The translations under genes and the position numbers were made by a program. From an uncultured Burkholderiales bacterium (GTDB taxonomy: Bacteria > Pseudomonadota > Gammaproteobacteria > Burkholderiales > Burkholderiaceae_C): DNA of 38,229 nt. The stretch lies in the NCBI GenBank assembly GCA_903876885.1, contig CAIRBP010000047.1:1-38229 (forward strand), given 5' to 3'. Positions 1-9,573 of this stretch are shown here, one piece after another. Every line of letters begins with the position of its first letter. Position 1 is the first letter of the stretch. The notes below the pieces were generated by a model, which was given only the letters and a program-made list of their open reading frames with translations, ran no database searches and was not told the DNA's origin.

Positions 1-147
1 CGAGAAAATTTTAAGCGTCGCTGAATCGCTCATTGCGTTAGAGGCTAAGCCGTAAACCGTCTCAGTTGGCAAACCAATTAATTCATCACTTAGTAATGCT
101 TGAACCCCAAGGTCAATGGATGCAGGAACGGTTCCATCAATAATCAT
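1..147 (-). CDS. tsaC: L-threonylcarbamoyladenylate synthase (TsaC/Sua5), N-terminal part, cut by window edge
   Basis: The minus strand is open from an ATG at 147 to the window edge, giving 49 residues. They contain LPTETVYGLA, the hallmark N-terminal motif of the YrdC/Sua5/TsaC family, which makes the threonylcarbamoyl-AMP used for the t6A37 modification of tRNAs reading ANN codons. The start lies 11 nt after the purK stop, so it is probably the last gene of the purE-purK transcript. The upstream AAGAA is only a weak ribosome binding site. The rest of the gene is outside the window, so its length and whether it has the extra Sua5 domain cannot be judged. Confidence 0.88.
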   Translation of the reverse strand, partial: MIIDGTVPASIDLGVQALLSDELIGLPTETVYGLASNAMSDSATLKIFS

Positions 148-158
148 ATATTTCTTAA

Positions 159-1385
159 CTATGGCCTTGCGAAGACGGGCAACGACAGGATCTCAGTAAT
201 TTGATTTAATGTTTCGTAAATGGAGTCCGTGTCTCGACCTGTGAGCGTAATGTGACCCATTTTGCGAAGTCTGCGGGGCTCTTTCTTGCCGTACAAATTC
301 AAGTGAACGCCTGGCAAAGCCAAGATGGCGGGCCAATTAGGTTCCCTCCATACGTTTTGTCCTGGCCCAGAGTTTGGGTCCAACCAAAGGTCCCCAAGCA
401 AATTGAGCATTAGCGCGGGACAAAGTTGCCTGGGTTGCGTTAAGGGCAGATTCGCTAAGCAGCGAACTTGTAATTCAAACTGTGAAACGTCACAGGCCTC
501 TACGCTGTAGTGTCCGCTGTTGTGAGGACGAGGGGCAATCTCATTAACGACAAGACTGAATTCATTGTTGGAGTTTTTCAATACAAAGAACTCAACGCAC
601 AAAACACCAACATATTCAAGTTGACTTGCAACGGTGCTTGCAAATTCAATAATCTGAGGCACGAGTGCTGAAGGTAAGCTTCCCGCATGGACCTGCGTCA
701 AAGCAAGTATCCCCTCTCGGTGAATATTTCGTTGAGGGGGGAGGTGAACGATGTGCCCCAAAGCGTTTCTTGCCAAAACAATGGAGCATTCGAACTCAAG
801 GGGCATCAATTTTTCTAATACGCAGGGCATGAAATGACCGTCGACCAATTCGCCTCTCAGTTCAAGCCAAGCCGGCTTTAACTCACTAATATTTTTGACT
901 CTAATTTGACCCTTTCCGTCGTATCCTAATCGGGCTGTTTTTAAAATCCCGGGTATTAAAGCATCCGCAATCGTGTCTAGCTCATGTTGATTGGTGATAA
1001 CGCCGTAGGGTGCGACGGGGACGTTGCAATCTGTAAAATGTTTTTTCTCCCGGATACGGTCCTGGGCAATAGAGACGGCAAAAGCGCTTGGGTTAACAGG
1101 CAAATGGGCGGCAAGCTCCTCGAGCGCAAGTGCTGGGACATTTTCAAATTCAGTGGTTACTGCATCGCACAGGTGAATTAACTCCCTGAGTCCTTGCGGG
1201 TCTGAATAATTTGTCACGATGTGGTGATGGCTTACGAGTCCAGCTGGGCTTTGTGGGTCAGGGTCTAAGACCGCGGTTTGGTACCCCATGCGCTGTGCAC
1301 AGTGAACAAACATCCTGCCCAATTGCCCGCCCCCCAAAACACCCAGGGTAGCTCCGGGCAATAAGTTTTTTATAGGTGTTTGCAT
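159..1385 (-). CDS. purK: N5-carboxyaminoimidazole ribonucleotide synthase PurK
   Basis: PurK uses ATP and bicarbonate to carboxylate 5-aminoimidazole ribonucleotide to N5-CAIR, the substrate of PurE, in de novo purine synthesis. The 408-residue protein has the nucleotide-binding glycine loop GGGQLGRM at residues 18-25 and a C-terminal ATP-grasp motif NEIAPRPHNSGHYS, both typical of PurK. Length is normal for the beta-proteobacterial family. It lies downstream of purE on the same strand, separated by 146 nt, and directly upstream of tsaC. The purE-purK gap has no convincing hairpin terminator, so cotranscription is plausible but not proven. Confidence 0.96.
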   Translation of the reverse strand: MQTPIKNLLPGATLGVLGGGQLGRMFVHCAQRMGYQTAVLDPDPQSPAGLVSHHHIVTNYSDPQGLRELIHLCDAVTTEFENVPALALEELAAHLPVNPSAFAVSIAQDRIREKKHFTDCNVPVAPYGVITNQHELDTIADALIPGILKTARLGYDGKGQIRVKNISELKPAWLELRGELVDGHFMPCVLEKLMPLEFECSIVLARNALGHIVHLPPQRNIHREGILALTQVHAGSLPSALVPQIIEFASTVASQLEYVGVLCVEFFVLKNSNNEFSLVVNEIAPRPHNSGHYSVEACDVSQFELQVRCLANLPLTQPRQLCPALMLNLLGDLWLDPNSGPGQNVWREPNWPAILALPGVHLNLYGKKEPRRLRKMGHITLTGRDTDSIYETLNQITEILSLPVFARP

Positions 1386-1531
1386 TGCTCGTTGAAAAAT
1401 AGGATCAAGAATTAGAAATTGGGTCGTAGCAAAAAAAGAGTAAGCATAATTTTCGCAAAAGGATTAGGCCGGTACAAGTTCGTGGCGCAAAACCTTGGTT
1501 GACGTTGCGGCGGGAGCGGTGCGTGATGTGC

Positions 1532-2020
1532 TTAGCTGGGTAACTTGGACTCTTTAGCCAATTGAGTTTGATTCAATCTGAACGCTTCAAGTTTAATTTG
1601 AAGTGTGTGATCCGTTTGAGCAAGCATTGCTGCAGCAAAAAGGGCCGCATTGGCAGCGCCAGCTGTTCCGATTGCAAAGGTCGCAACGGGGATACCTTTT
1701 GGCATTTGCACGATACTATGCAGTGAGTCAACACCGTTTAGGTGGCGACTTGCGACAGGCACTCCGAGGACGGGGACAATCGTTTTTGCTGCCAACATAC
1801 CTGGTAAGTGCGCTGCACCACCGGCGCCGGCGATAATCGCTTTTAAACCACGGTTTAGGGCATTTTCAGCGAAAGAAAACATCTCGTCTGGCATTCTGTG
1901 TGCTGATAAGACTTGCGCTTCAAATGGGATCTCAAACTCGTGCAGAATGTGCGTTGCGTGTTCCATGGTTTCCCAATCCGATTGGGAACCCATTACCACA
2001 GCGATAATTGGTTTTTTCAT
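1532..2020 (-). CDS. purE: N5-carboxyaminoimidazole ribonucleotide mutase PurE
   Basis: PurE converts N5-CAIR to CAIR by moving the carboxyl group, the step after PurK. The 162-residue product carries the class I PurE motif VMGSQSDWETM at residues 9-19 and the conserved SAHRMPDEM region near residue 40, followed by GAGGAAHLPGM. The ATG at 2020 is the only reasonable start. It is divergent from the thioredoxin-TPR gene, with 79 nt between the two start codons that must hold promoters for both directions. Together with purK and purC on the same strand it forms a purine block. Confidence 0.97.
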   Translation of the reverse strand: MKKPIIAVVMGSQSDWETMEHATHILHEFEIPFEAQVLSAHRMPDEMFSFAENALNRGLKAIIAGAGGAAHLPGMLAAKTIVPVLGVPVASRHLNGVDSLHSIVQMPKGIPVATFAIGTAGAANAALFAAAMLAQTDHTLQIKLEAFRLNQTQLAKESKLPS

Positions 2021-2099
2021 AATAAGATTGCGCAGAGCGGTTGTTGAGGGCTGCGTGTACAGGGATAGATTTTAAGGTTCGAATGATCGAGTATTACCC

Positions 2100-3056
2100 A
2101 TGATTGATGTAACAGAAGAAAATTTTGAGTCAGATGTTATTGCGAAATCTGCAAAAACCCCAGTTTTGGTTGATTTTTGGGCTCCCTGGTGCGGACCCTG
2201 TAAATCTTTGGGCCCGATATTAGAGAAACTAGAGGTTGATTACGGTGGAAGGTTTCAGCTTGTAAAAATCAACTCTGATGATGAGCAACAACTAGCAGCA
2301 GCATTTGGGATTCGAAGCATTCCAACCTGTGTACTCATCAAAGATGGTCGACCATTAGACGGTTTCATGGGGGCTTTGCCAGAGTCGAAAATTAAAGAAT
2401 TTTTAGATAAACATCTGCCAAGTGAGGACGACTTGGTGGCGCAAGAAGATATTGAGCAAGCCGAGGAGTTGCTGGAGGAGGGTGACATTGATGCCGCGCT
2501 TGCAAAACTTCAAGAAGCGCTTGCCATTAACCCAGCAAATGATGAAGCTCGTTTTGATTATGTAAAACTTTTGATATCTGTTGGAGAGTTGGAGTCTGCG
2601 CAAAATGCGCTGGCCCCCGCACTCGCTCAAATTCCATTACAAATCCGCTTTGATGCGCTAAACCATTGGCTGCAGGCGCTCATCTTTGCAACAACAGATG
2701 AGCGGGGTCGCTGGAGTGTGGAGCAGTTTGACGTCTTGATTGCAACAAATAAGAGAGATTTTGATGCTCGACTTGCAAAGGCCAGAGTCCTTATTTCTGC
2801 GGGTGAGATGACGCATGCCATGGATGAACTTTTAGAGATTGTCATGCGCGACAAAACTTGGCAAAACGAAATAGCTAGAAAAACGTATGTTTCAATTCTT
2901 GAACTGATGAGTCCTGCTAAAAGCAAAAACCAGGACACTATGAGCAATAAAACCGCAGGTGGTATTGAGTTGACCGGGAACAGCGCTGCTGCTGAAGACC
3001 CACAAGCAGAGCTTGTCTCCAAGTACAGAAGAAAACTAAGTATGGCCTTGAATTAA
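2100..3056 (+). CDS. cnoX: Thioredoxin-TPR co-chaperone, CnoX (YbbN) type
   Basis: The N-terminal 105 or so residues are a thioredoxin domain with the intact redox site WAPWCGPCK. The remainder is a TPR-rich helical region (EQAEELLEEGDIDAALAKL and following). This architecture matches CnoX/YbbN, a chaperedoxin that holds unfolding proteins and cooperates with GroEL/DnaK. E. coli CnoX lacks the first active cysteine, whereas this protein keeps both, as do the redox-active forms known from other proteobacteria. At 318 residues it is longer than E. coli YbbN (about 285), with a polar tail from about residue 270. It is divergent from purE and ends 15 nt from the convergent purC. No clear Shine-Dalgarno precedes the ATG. 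Confidence 0.88.
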   Translation: MIDVTEENFESDVIAKSAKTPVLVDFWAPWCGPCKSLGPILEKLEVDYGGRFQLVKINSDDEQQLAAAFGIRSIPTCVLIKDGRPLDGFMGALPESKIKEFLDKHLPSEDDLVAQEDIEQAEELLEEGDIDAALAKLQEALAINPANDEARFDYVKLLISVGELESAQNALAPALAQIPLQIRFDALNHWLQALIFATTDERGRWSVEQFDVLIATNKRDFDARLAKARVLISAGEMTHAMDELLEIVMRDKTWQNEIARKTYVSILELMSPAKSKNQDTMSNKTAGGIELTGNSAAAEDPQAELVSKYRRKLSMALN

Positions 3057-3071
3057 AAGGTCAAAACTAAC

Positions 3072-3983
3072 TTAAACAGTCGAGAGCCTTGCCCAGGCTT
3101 CGCGGTACTTCTCTGAAGTCTTTTGGATAACTTCATCTGGTAGCGTGGGCGCAGGTGGAGTCTTTGACCAAGGCGCGCCGTTGATGCGCACTGTCTCCAA
3201 CCAATCGCGCAGGTATTGCTTGTCAAAACTTGGGGGATTAGAGCCCTCTTTGTATTGCTCCGCAGGCCAGTACCTGGAGGAGTCGGGGGTTAATATCTCG
3301 TCCATCAAAATGATAGTGCCGTCTGCATCTAGACCAAATTCAAATTTTGTGTCCGCGATGATGATGCCCGATTTAGCAGCAATATCACGGGCCGCTAAAT
3401 AAAGCTTTATGCTGTAATCCCTTACCTTTTCAGCTGTCTCTATTCCAACCGTATTCACTACTTGTTGAAAAGTAATGTTCTCATCGTGTTCACCCATCTC
3501 TGCTTTTGCAGCGGGTGTGAAGATAGGCTCAGCTAATTTTGAGGCGTTTTTTAGATGAGGGGGCAGCGCGACTCCGCAGACATTTTGACCAAGTTTGTAT
3601 TCTGACCAACCACTGCCCGCTAAATATCCGCGAACGACGGCCTCGATTGGTAGCGGCTTTAGGCGCTTAACCACCATGGAGCGGTTTAAGACCTGTGAGC
3701 GTTCGTCTACTGAGACCACATTCGATGGGTCCTCGCCAGTTAAATGGTTCGGACAGATGTTAAGCCCATTAGGTCCAAGCTTGTCAAACCAAAATAAAGC
3801 CATTTGAGTGAGAAGCTCTCCTTTGCCAGGGATGGGCTCATTCATGATGACATCGTAAGCACTTATTCTGTCACTGGCAACCATGAGTATTCGGTCTTTA
3901 CCAACCGCATAGTTGTCTCTGACTTTGCCCCTGGCTAGTAGGGGTAATGAGTGCAGTTCAGAGGTGTGCAGTGCGTTTGACAT
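3072..3983 (-). CDS. purC: Phosphoribosylaminoimidazole-succinocarboxamide synthase PurC
   Basis: PurC (SAICAR synthetase) joins CAIR and aspartate using ATP, directly after PurE. The 303-residue protein has the N-terminal [13 protein letters not shown] phosphate-binding segment, the [11 protein letters not shown] segment and the [10 protein letters not shown] motif conserved in the family. It corresponds to the longer (about 300 residue) form found in Burkholderiales and yeast rather than the 237-residue E. coli form. It lies between fba (191 nt upstream) and the convergent thioredoxin-TPR gene. Confidence 0.96.
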   Translation of the reverse strand: MSNALHTSELHSLPLLARGKVRDNYAVGKDRILMVASDRISAYDVIMNEPIPGKGELLTQMALFWFDKLGPNGLNICPNHLTGEDPSNVVSVDERSQVLNRSMVVKRLKPLPIEAVVRGYLAGSGWSEYKLGQNVCGVALPPHLKNASKLAEPIFTPAAKAEMGEHDENITFQQVVNTVGIETAEKVRDYSIKLYLAARDIAAKSGIIIADTKFEFGLDADGTIILMDEILTPDSSRYWPAEQYKEGSNPPSFDKQYLRDWLETVRINGAPWSKTPPAPTLPDEVIQKTSEKYREAWARLSTV

Positions 3984-4174
3984 TGAGTGAGGCTATATGA
4001 GCGCAATAGTTTATAGAGAGTTAATGCAGAGCGTCGTTTGATTCAGAGTAAAGCGAAAAAAATGTTTAGGGTTGACAAAAAAGTTGAAGTTAAAGCCAAG
4101 TGTAAGTTTGAGGCAGGGCCCACAAAGGGCCTCCATGTTCAACCCATTAGCGTATAGAGAAAAAGAATTACGGC

Positions 4175-5239
4175 TTACTGAACCACGGGCGCTAAGCTGC
4201 CGCTGGCGTATTGAGCAGCAATGCTCGTAAGAGTTTGTCCCTTGATTTTAGAGCCCTGGCCTTCACAACCAAATTGAACGTAGCGTTGTATGCACAACTG
4301 CTTAGCGGCTTCGCGTGCGGGCTTGAGAAAATCTCTAGGATCAAATTTTTCAGGATTCTTACTTAAATACTCTCGCACTGCAGCGGTCATTGCAAGACGA
4401 ATATCGGTATCTATATTTATCTTTCTAACGCCGAATTTAATAGCATGCTGAATCTCCTCGACTGGGACGCCATATGTTTCTTTCATATTCCCACCAAACT
4501 CACGAATCTTGGCAAGTAGGTCTTGGGGTACAGATGATGAGCCGTGCATGACAAGGTGCGTATTGGGGATGCGTCTATTTATTTCCTTGATTCGCTCAAT
4601 CGCAAGGATGTCTCCAGTTGGTTTACGGGAAAATTTATAGGCTCCGTGGCTCGTACCGATTGCAATAGCAAGCGCATCGAGCTGAGTTTTCTTGACAAAG
4701 TCAGCCGCTTGCTCTGGATCGGTCAAGAGTTGTTCGCGCGTCATAGTAGCGTCTGTGCCGTGACCATCCTCTTTGTCGCCTTTCATGGTCTCTAGGCTAC
4801 CTAGACAACCTAACTCTCCTTCAACGCTTACCCCTAGTTTGTGAGCCATTGCAACTACTTTTTGTGTGACCTCGATGTTGTACTCATAACTAGCAATTGT
4901 TTTGCCATCACCCATCAGCGATCCGTCCATCATCACAGAGCTAAAGCCAAGGGCTATTGCGCCAGAACAGACGTCTGGATTTTGTCCATGATCTTGGTGC
5001 ATAACGATTGGAATGTGCGGATAGGACTCAACAGCAGCTTGAATTAAATGCTTTAAAAATCCTTCCCCAGCATATTTCCTGGCGCCGGCACTGGCTTGCA
5101 TAATGACGGGCGCACCGGTCTCCTCTGCGGCCTCCATGATGGCTTGCACTTGCTCTAAATTATTTACGTTAAAGGCAGGAATACCGTAGGAGTTTTCAGC
5201 AGCGTGATCCAAAAGTTCACGAAGGGATACGAGTGGCAT
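4175..5239 (-). CDS. fba: Fructose-1,6-bisphosphate aldolase, class II
   Basis: This zinc-dependent aldolase interconverts fructose 1,6-bisphosphate with dihydroxyacetone phosphate and glyceraldehyde 3-phosphate. The N-terminal signature [13 protein letters not shown], the metal-binding [11 protein letters not shown] segment and the HGSSSVPQD loop identify the class II family (Calvin-type subgroup). I choose the ATG at 5239, giving 354 residues beginning [10 protein letters not shown]. This matches the usual family start, and the 19 extra in-frame residues upstream look like untranslated leader. It lies between pyk and purC on the same strand, the common Burkholderiales order. Confidence 0.95.
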   Translation of the reverse strand: MPLVSLRELLDHAAENSYGIPAFNVNNLEQVQAIMEAAEETGAPVIMQASAGARKYAGEGFLKHLIQAAVESYPHIPIVMHQDHGQNPDVCSGAIALGFSSVMMDGSLMGDGKTIASYEYNIEVTQKVVAMAHKLGVSVEGELGCLGSLETMKGDKEDGHGTDATMTREQLLTDPEQAADFVKKTQLDALAIAIGTSHGAYKFSRKPTGDILAIERIKEINRRIPNTHLVMHGSSSVPQDLLAKIREFGGNMKETYGVPVEEIQHAIKFGVRKINIDTDIRLAMTAAVREYLSKNPEKFDPRDFLKPAREAAKQLCIQRYVQFGCEGQGSKIKGQTLTSIAAQYASGSLAPVVQ

Positions 5240-5434
5240 AGTTGTATGAGGATGAGGATTGTTTAAATGATGCCCCTTCCCGCAAAAGGGGTGCAAGGCG
5301 CCTAATTGCTTATTTTACTAGACCCTAGGCTTTGTTTTAAGTTTGCAAAAATCCAAGCAACAAGGCGTGGATAGGGTGAGACCGGGTTATGTCTCGCTTA
5401 CTGGTGGGTAACGGGGTAACGGACTCTAACGTTA

Positions 5435-6871
5435 TCAAGATACTTTGCTGATTTTCAGCATATTCGTGCCCCCAGGAGAGCCCATCGGTTCGCCGCAAGT
5501 AATAGCGTAAACATCACCTGATTGGACTATTTTTTGGGCTTTTAAATGTTTTTCAGCTTGAATCAGGGCCGTGTCTCTGTCGTGGCTGGTATCAAGCAAA
5601 ATAGCTTCCACATTTCTATACAAAGCCATTTTCCTTTGTGTACTGAGTTTATGCGTGAGTGCGTAAATAGGGATGTGAATTTTGTGCCTGCTCATCCAAA
5701 GCGGAGTTGAACCAGATTCAGTCAGTGCAACCAAAGCCTTTGCACCCAAGTGATGCGCAGTGAAAAGGGCGCCAAGTGCAATCGTCTGATCGATGCGAGT
5801 GAAGGTTTTACCCAAAAAGTCTCCATCAAGCTCAACGATTTCTGCGGCTTCGGCGGCAACACAAATCTGAGCCATTTGCTGTACGGTCTCAAGCGGGAAA
5901 CTTCCGGCCGCAGTTTCGGCGCTGAGCATCACTGCATCGGTTCCGTCTAACACGGCATTAGCAACATCACTGACCTCGGCTCTTGTTGGCGATGGGTTAG
6001 TGATCATGCTCTCCATCATTTGCGTAGCAGTAATCACCAATTTATCTGCTTCTCTAGCAAGCTGAATCATTCTTTTTTGTAACGCCGGTACGGCAGCATT
6101 GCCCACCTCAACCGCTAAGTCTCCCCTTGCAACCATGATCCCGTCGCTAGCGGCCAAAATATCCTCTAGATTTGGAATTGCTTCTGCGCGTTCAATTTTG
6201 GCAATCAATCCGGGCTTGTGCTTGTGGGGCGCCGCGGCAACATAAGCCAATTGGCGAGCCATCTCCATGTCTGATGCAGTTTTAGGAAAGCTAACGGCAA
6301 TATAGTCGGCTTGAAAGCTCATCGCGGTCTTAATGTCCTCCATGTCTTTAGCCGTCAATGCAGCAGCGCTTAATCCTCCCCCTTGTTTATTAATCCCTTT
6401 GTTGTTTGATAACTTGCCACCTGTAACGACTTTGGTGTGAATTTGCTCACCCACCACTTGCTCAACTTTGAGAACGATCATGCCGTCGTTCAACAAGAGC
6501 ACATCACCTTTGTGGACGTCTTGCGGCAGTTCCTTATAGTCAAGACCAACGCCGGTCAAGTCCCCCAACTCTTGTCTAGAGGCGTCCAAAATAAATGAAG
6601 CTCCCGTGGTGAGCATCACAAAACCGTCAGCGAACTTACCCACCCGAATCTTAGGGCCCTGGAGATCTGCCATGATGGCCACTTCAATTCCTGTTTTCTT
6701 GCAAATATCTCTCACCTTTTGAGCAAGATCGATGTGGTCCTGGGATTTACCGTGACTAAAGTTCAGGCGAACAACGTTAACACCACAGAGAATCATTTGC
6801 TCCAATACCTCTGGGCTATTGGAGGCGGGCCCCAGAGTGGCGACAATTTTGGTGGCACGGCGTGTCATCAT
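5435..6871 (-). CDS. pyk: Pyruvate kinase
   Basis: Pyruvate kinase transfers phosphate from phosphoenolpyruvate to ADP, the last glycolytic step. Conserved elements are RRATKIVATLGPAS at the N-terminus, NFSHG, MADLQGPKIRVG, the active-site KIERAEAI, GIMVARGDLAVE and ITATQMMESMI. The start is set at the ATG at 6871 (478 residues, normal family length), because AGGAA lies 7 nt upstream and the protein then begins in the conserved TRRATK segment. The 77 in-frame codons upstream have no family resemblance. It is followed by fba on the same strand. Confidence 0.95.
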   Translation of the reverse strand: MMTRRATKIVATLGPASNSPEVLEQMILCGVNVVRLNFSHGKSQDHIDLAQKVRDICKKTGIEVAIMADLQGPKIRVGKFADGFVMLTTGASFILDASRQELGDLTGVGLDYKELPQDVHKGDVLLLNDGMIVLKVEQVVGEQIHTKVVTGGKLSNNKGINKQGGGLSAAALTAKDMEDIKTAMSFQADYIAVSFPKTASDMEMARQLAYVAAAPHKHKPGLIAKIERAEAIPNLEDILAASDGIMVARGDLAVEVGNAAVPALQKRMIQLAREADKLVITATQMMESMITNPSPTRAEVSDVANAVLDGTDAVMLSAETAAGSFPLETVQQMAQICVAAEAAEIVELDGDFLGKTFTRIDQTIALGALFTAHHLGAKALVALTESGSTPLWMSRHKIHIPIYALTHKLSTQRKMALYRNVEAILLDTSHDRDTALIQAEKHLKAQKIVQSGDVYAITCGEPMGSPGGTNMLKISKVS

Positions 6872-7206
6872 GAGTAAATTCCTAGGGTAAGTAAGGGCTT
6901 GCGAATTGAGCAAATAAGGGCGCGAAAAAAGCTTGAATTGCATTTGGATTTTCACATGAAATAGTTGAATCCTTGCAAGGGTAAATGTTGACTCCCAAAG
7001 GGTAGTTAGGGATTGACATAGATACCCAATGCCAACAAGATTGAATACAATGAAAGGTTCAAACGCAAAGCAACTACAAATTGCAAGCCTATTGACCCAC
7101 ATCAGACAATTTATAGATTGAGATCGTTACAATAAATGTTGCTTTTTAAGCAGTTAGTGTTCTAGGCAACACTAAAGCTTGGCTCAACCGTATTAGAGAA
7201 ACAGAA
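6872..7206. other. Divergent intergenic region between pyk and the desaturase gene
   Basis: This 335-nt stretch holds no gene I can support. It must contain the promoters for pyk (minus) and the desaturase (plus). On the plus strand there is a consensus -35 hexamer TTGACA at 7013-7018, but the best -10 (TACAAT, 7046-7051) is 27 nt away and the correctly spaced AAGATT is poor. A second candidate pairs TTGACC (7092-7097) with TATAGA (7112-7117) at a short 14-nt spacing. I cannot choose among them. No riboswitch or tRNA fold was recognised. Confidence 0.5.
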
Positions 7207-8292
7207 ATGAACTTTCCTGAATTACCAATTCCTCCAGGTGAACCCATCCCGCACCGCAAGGTTATACGCGAATGGCTAATTCCCCTGGCCGGCAAAACAA
7301 CAATCAGAGCGATTGCGCTTTTAGTACTCGATTATTGTTTATGGGCGGCTTTATTGGCTGGAGCCGTATTGTGCGATGCCGTTTGGCAGCAATTACTTTG
7401 CGCCGTGGCTGCAGGATTTTGCATTGGTCGTTTGTTTATTATTGGTCATGACGCTTGTCATCAAAGTCTGACCCCTCACAGAAATCTCAATAAATGGTTA
7501 GGTCGCATCGCTTTCTTACCTTCATTGACCCCTTACAGCCTATGGGATATTGGTCACAATGTTGTCCATCATGGTTATACCAACCTCAAAGGGTTTGATT
7601 TTGTATGGGCACCTCTCACAAAGGAAGAGTACAGCCAACTTGGTTTCGCAGGTAGGCTCTTAGACCGAGTTTATAGAAGTGGCTGGGCACCAGGTCTTTA
7701 TTACATGATTGAAATCTGGTGGAAGAAGATGATATTCCCCAGTACAGAACAAATGCCGACTAAACGTCCTATTTTCATTCAAGACAATTTACTTGTTTGT
7801 GCTTTTGGAGCCATTTGGTTGGGTGTTAGTGCTTGGGCTGCCTACGCTACACAACAGTCTTTTGCGTGGGTCTTTTTTGTTGCTGTTTTTGTACCGTTTA
7901 TGTTTTGGTGCGCAATGATTGGTTTTGTAGTCTATGTTCACCATACGCACGTTAAAGTATCTTGGCATGATGACCGTAGCGCTTGGTCAAAGGCACAGCC
8001 TTTTGTGTCTACTACTGTTCACTTAACATTTCCTTTCAATATCGGCGCTCTAATGCATCACATAATGGAGCACACTGCACATCACGTTGATATGAGCATC
8101 CCTTTGTATAAGCTCAAATCCGCGCAGGAAAAATTAGAGACCTTATTACCGGAGCGAATTATCATCCAACCGTTCTCTTGGGCTTGGTATTTTGAGACGG
8201 CCAGATGTTGCAAGCTCTATGATTTCACGAACCGGTGTTGGACCGACTATGAGGGGAGTTTTACAAGCGTACCCTCGCAAATTCCAGTTTAA
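7207..8292 (+). CDS. Membrane-bound fatty acid desaturase
   Basis: The 361-residue protein has the three histidine clusters of di-iron membrane desaturases: HDACH at residues 81-85, HNVVHH at 117-122, and HTAHH at 289-293. Hydrophobic segments lie near residues 35-80, 193-212 and 218-245. Such enzymes introduce double bonds into acyl chains of lipids in the inner membrane using O2. The layout resembles the plant-type delta-12/omega-6 group, but regioselectivity and substrate cannot be read from sequence. An extra HHTH at 245-248 precedes the third cluster. It is a lone plus-strand gene between pyk and pgk. A strong hairpin terminator follows the stop at once. Only a weak purine stretch precedes the ATG. 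Confidence 0.88.
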   Translation: MNFPELPIPPGEPIPHRKVIREWLIPLAGKTTIRAIALLVLDYCLWAALLAGAVLCDAVWQQLLCAVAAGFCIGRLFIIGHDACHQSLTPHRNLNKWLGRIAFLPSLTPYSLWDIGHNVVHHGYTNLKGFDFVWAPLTKEEYSQLGFAGRLLDRVYRSGWAPGLYYMIEIWWKKMIFPSTEQMPTKRPIFIQDNLLVCAFGAIWLGVSAWAAYATQQSFAWVFFVAVFVPFMFWCAMIGFVVYVHHTHVKVSWHDDRSAWSKAQPFVSTTVHLTFPFNIGALMHHIMEHTAHHVDMSIPLYKLKSAQEKLETLLPERIIIQPFSWAWYFETARCCKLYDFTNRCWTDYEGSFTSVPSQIPV

Positions 8293-8296
8293 AAAG

Positions 8297-8321
8297 AAAG
8301 AGGACGCAGTCCTCTTTTTTT
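8297..8321. terminator. Rho-independent terminator between desaturase gene and pgk
   Basis: The sequence AAAGAGGAC-GCA-GTCCTCTTT forms a perfect 9-bp stem (8297-8305 with 8309-8317) with a 3-nt loop and a run of T's through 8321. It starts 4 nt after the desaturase stop codon. The A-rich left flank supplies a U-tract on the opposite strand too, so it can serve the convergent pgk as well. Confidence 0.85.
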
Positions 8322-8346
8322 ATCTCTGTTTACCTATGTAATTGCT

Positions 8347-9540
8347 TTAGCTAGTTGCTCTTTTAACAAGTATTTCTATAGCAGGCAAGGTCTTACCTTC
8401 CAGCATCTCTAAGAATGCGCCTCCTCCGGTGGATATGTAGCTGATTTTGCTCTCTATCCCATACTTTGCTATAGCCGCTAAGGTGTCACCACCACCTGCA
8501 ATCGTGAAAGCTTTCGAAGTGGCAATAGCCTTGGCGATGATCTCAGTACCTTTTGAGAAGGCTTCAAACTCAAAAACGCCAACTGGACCATTCCAAACAA
8601 TGGTCCCCGCTTGGCTAAGTTGCTGTGCAAGTCGTTGAGCGGTATCGGGACCAATATCTAAAATCAAATCATCTTGATCGACGTCTTTGATATTTTTAAT
8701 GGTCGCCTTCGCATGCGCATCAAAACCTTTAGCCACAACTACATCACTAGGCAATGGCACTTCGGCGCCGCGGGCCTTCATCGACTTCATGACCGATTTG
8801 GCTTGTTCGACTAAGAGCGGTTCAGCCAAACTCTTACCAATGGGGTGTCCACTGGCCAAGAGAAACGTGTTTGCGATACCACCCCCCACAATTAACTGAT
8901 CAACATTGGACGCCAATGACTCTAGGATAGATAGTTTTGTAGAGACTTTTGAGCCAGCAACTATCGCGGCTAAAGGCCTCTTAGGATTGGCTAGAGCCTT
9001 TGTAATTGCATCAATTTCTGCAGATAGGAGAGGTCCAGCACAAGCGGTATTTGCATACTCAGCGACTCCGTAAGTTGTCGCTTCAGCTCGGTGCGCTGTT
9101 CCAAAGGCGTCGTTGACAAATATGTCACAAAGAGCTGCCATTTGTTGGGAAAGCGTAGCACTATTTTTTTTCTCACCCACATTAACTCTGCAGTTTTCAA
9201 GTAAAACAATTTCCCCCGCAGCAACGCTCACCCCCTCAAGCCAGTTGGCCTTTAAGGGGACTGGTACACCCAAGAGCTCACTCATTTTGTGTGCGACCAC
9301 GAGCAAAGAGTCTTCAGGATTTAGCGTGCCTTCAGTGGGACGTCCTAAGTGCGAGGTAACCATAACTGCTGCCCCCGCCTTTAATGCCATTTGGATACAC
9401 GGCAGCGATGCTTTAATTCTTGTGTCCTCGGTGATTTCACCGTTTGTATTCAAGGGAACATTTAAATCGGCCCTAATAAAAACCCGCTTATCCTTAACTA
9501 GACCTTGTTCACAAAGATCTTTAAATCGAATCATATTCAA
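8347..9540 (-). CDS. pgk: Phosphoglycerate kinase
   Basis: Pgk transfers phosphate between 1,3-bisphosphoglycerate and ADP in glycolysis. Family segments visible are [41 protein letters not shown] and the C-terminal GGGDTLAA. Two starts are possible: TTG at 9540 (397 residues, MNMIRFKDL) or ATG at 9534. I favour TTG: AGGAG sits 7 nt from it but 13 nt from the ATG, and from memory related proteins begin with a matching MxIIRF-like segment of the same length. It is last in the azlC-azlD-scoA-scoB-pgk strand block and is separated from pyk by the desaturase gene. Confidence 0.95.
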   Translation of the reverse strand: MNMIRFKDLCEQGLVKDKRVFIRADLNVPLNTNGEITEDTRIKASLPCIQMALKAGAAVMVTSHLGRPTEGTLNPEDSLLVVAHKMSELLGVPVPLKANWLEGVSVAAGEIVLLENCRVNVGEKKNSATLSQQMAALCDIFVNDAFGTAHRAEATTYGVAEYANTACAGPLLSAEIDAITKALANPKRPLAAIVAGSKVSTKLSILESLASNVDQLIVGGGIANTFLLASGHPIGKSLAEPLLVEQAKSVMKSMKARGAEVPLPSDVVVAKGFDAHAKATIKNIKDVDQDDLILDIGPDTAQRLAQQLSQAGTIVWNGPVGVFEFEAFSKGTEIIAKAIATSKAFTIAGGGDTLAAIAKYGIESKISYISTGGGAFLEMLEGKTLPAIEILVKRATS

Positions 9541-9546
9541 TGTTGG

Positions 9547-9552
9547 TCTCCT
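9547..9552 (-). promoter_or_regulatory. Ribosome binding site supporting a TTG start of pgk
   Basis: On the minus strand AGGAGA occupies 9552-9547. AGGAG is 7 nt upstream of TTG (9540) but 13 nt upstream of the in-frame ATG (9534). The spacing favours initiation at TTG. Confidence 0.6.
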
Positions 9553-9573
9553 GTTGATTCTGTACTGTTTTAT

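Noticed and set aside
1386-1531. Possible small gene between purE and purK
   Set aside because: Only short frames without a start signal or binding site are present.
2073-2082. GGTTCGAAT-like T-loop of a tRNA
   Set aside because: No acceptor stem or anticodon arm can be drawn around it.
4110-4135. GGCCC/GGGCC hairpin between fba and purC as a terminator
   Set aside because: Only a 5-bp stem and no T-run on the relevant strand; an attenuator role cannot be supported.
7013-7051. TTGACA / TACAAT promoter for the desaturase
   Set aside because: The two hexamers are 27 nt apart, far beyond the usual 15-19 nt.
6872-7102. 77-residue N-terminal extension of pyruvate kinase
   Set aside because: No family likeness; a Shine-Dalgarno and the conserved TRRATK segment support the ATG at 6871.
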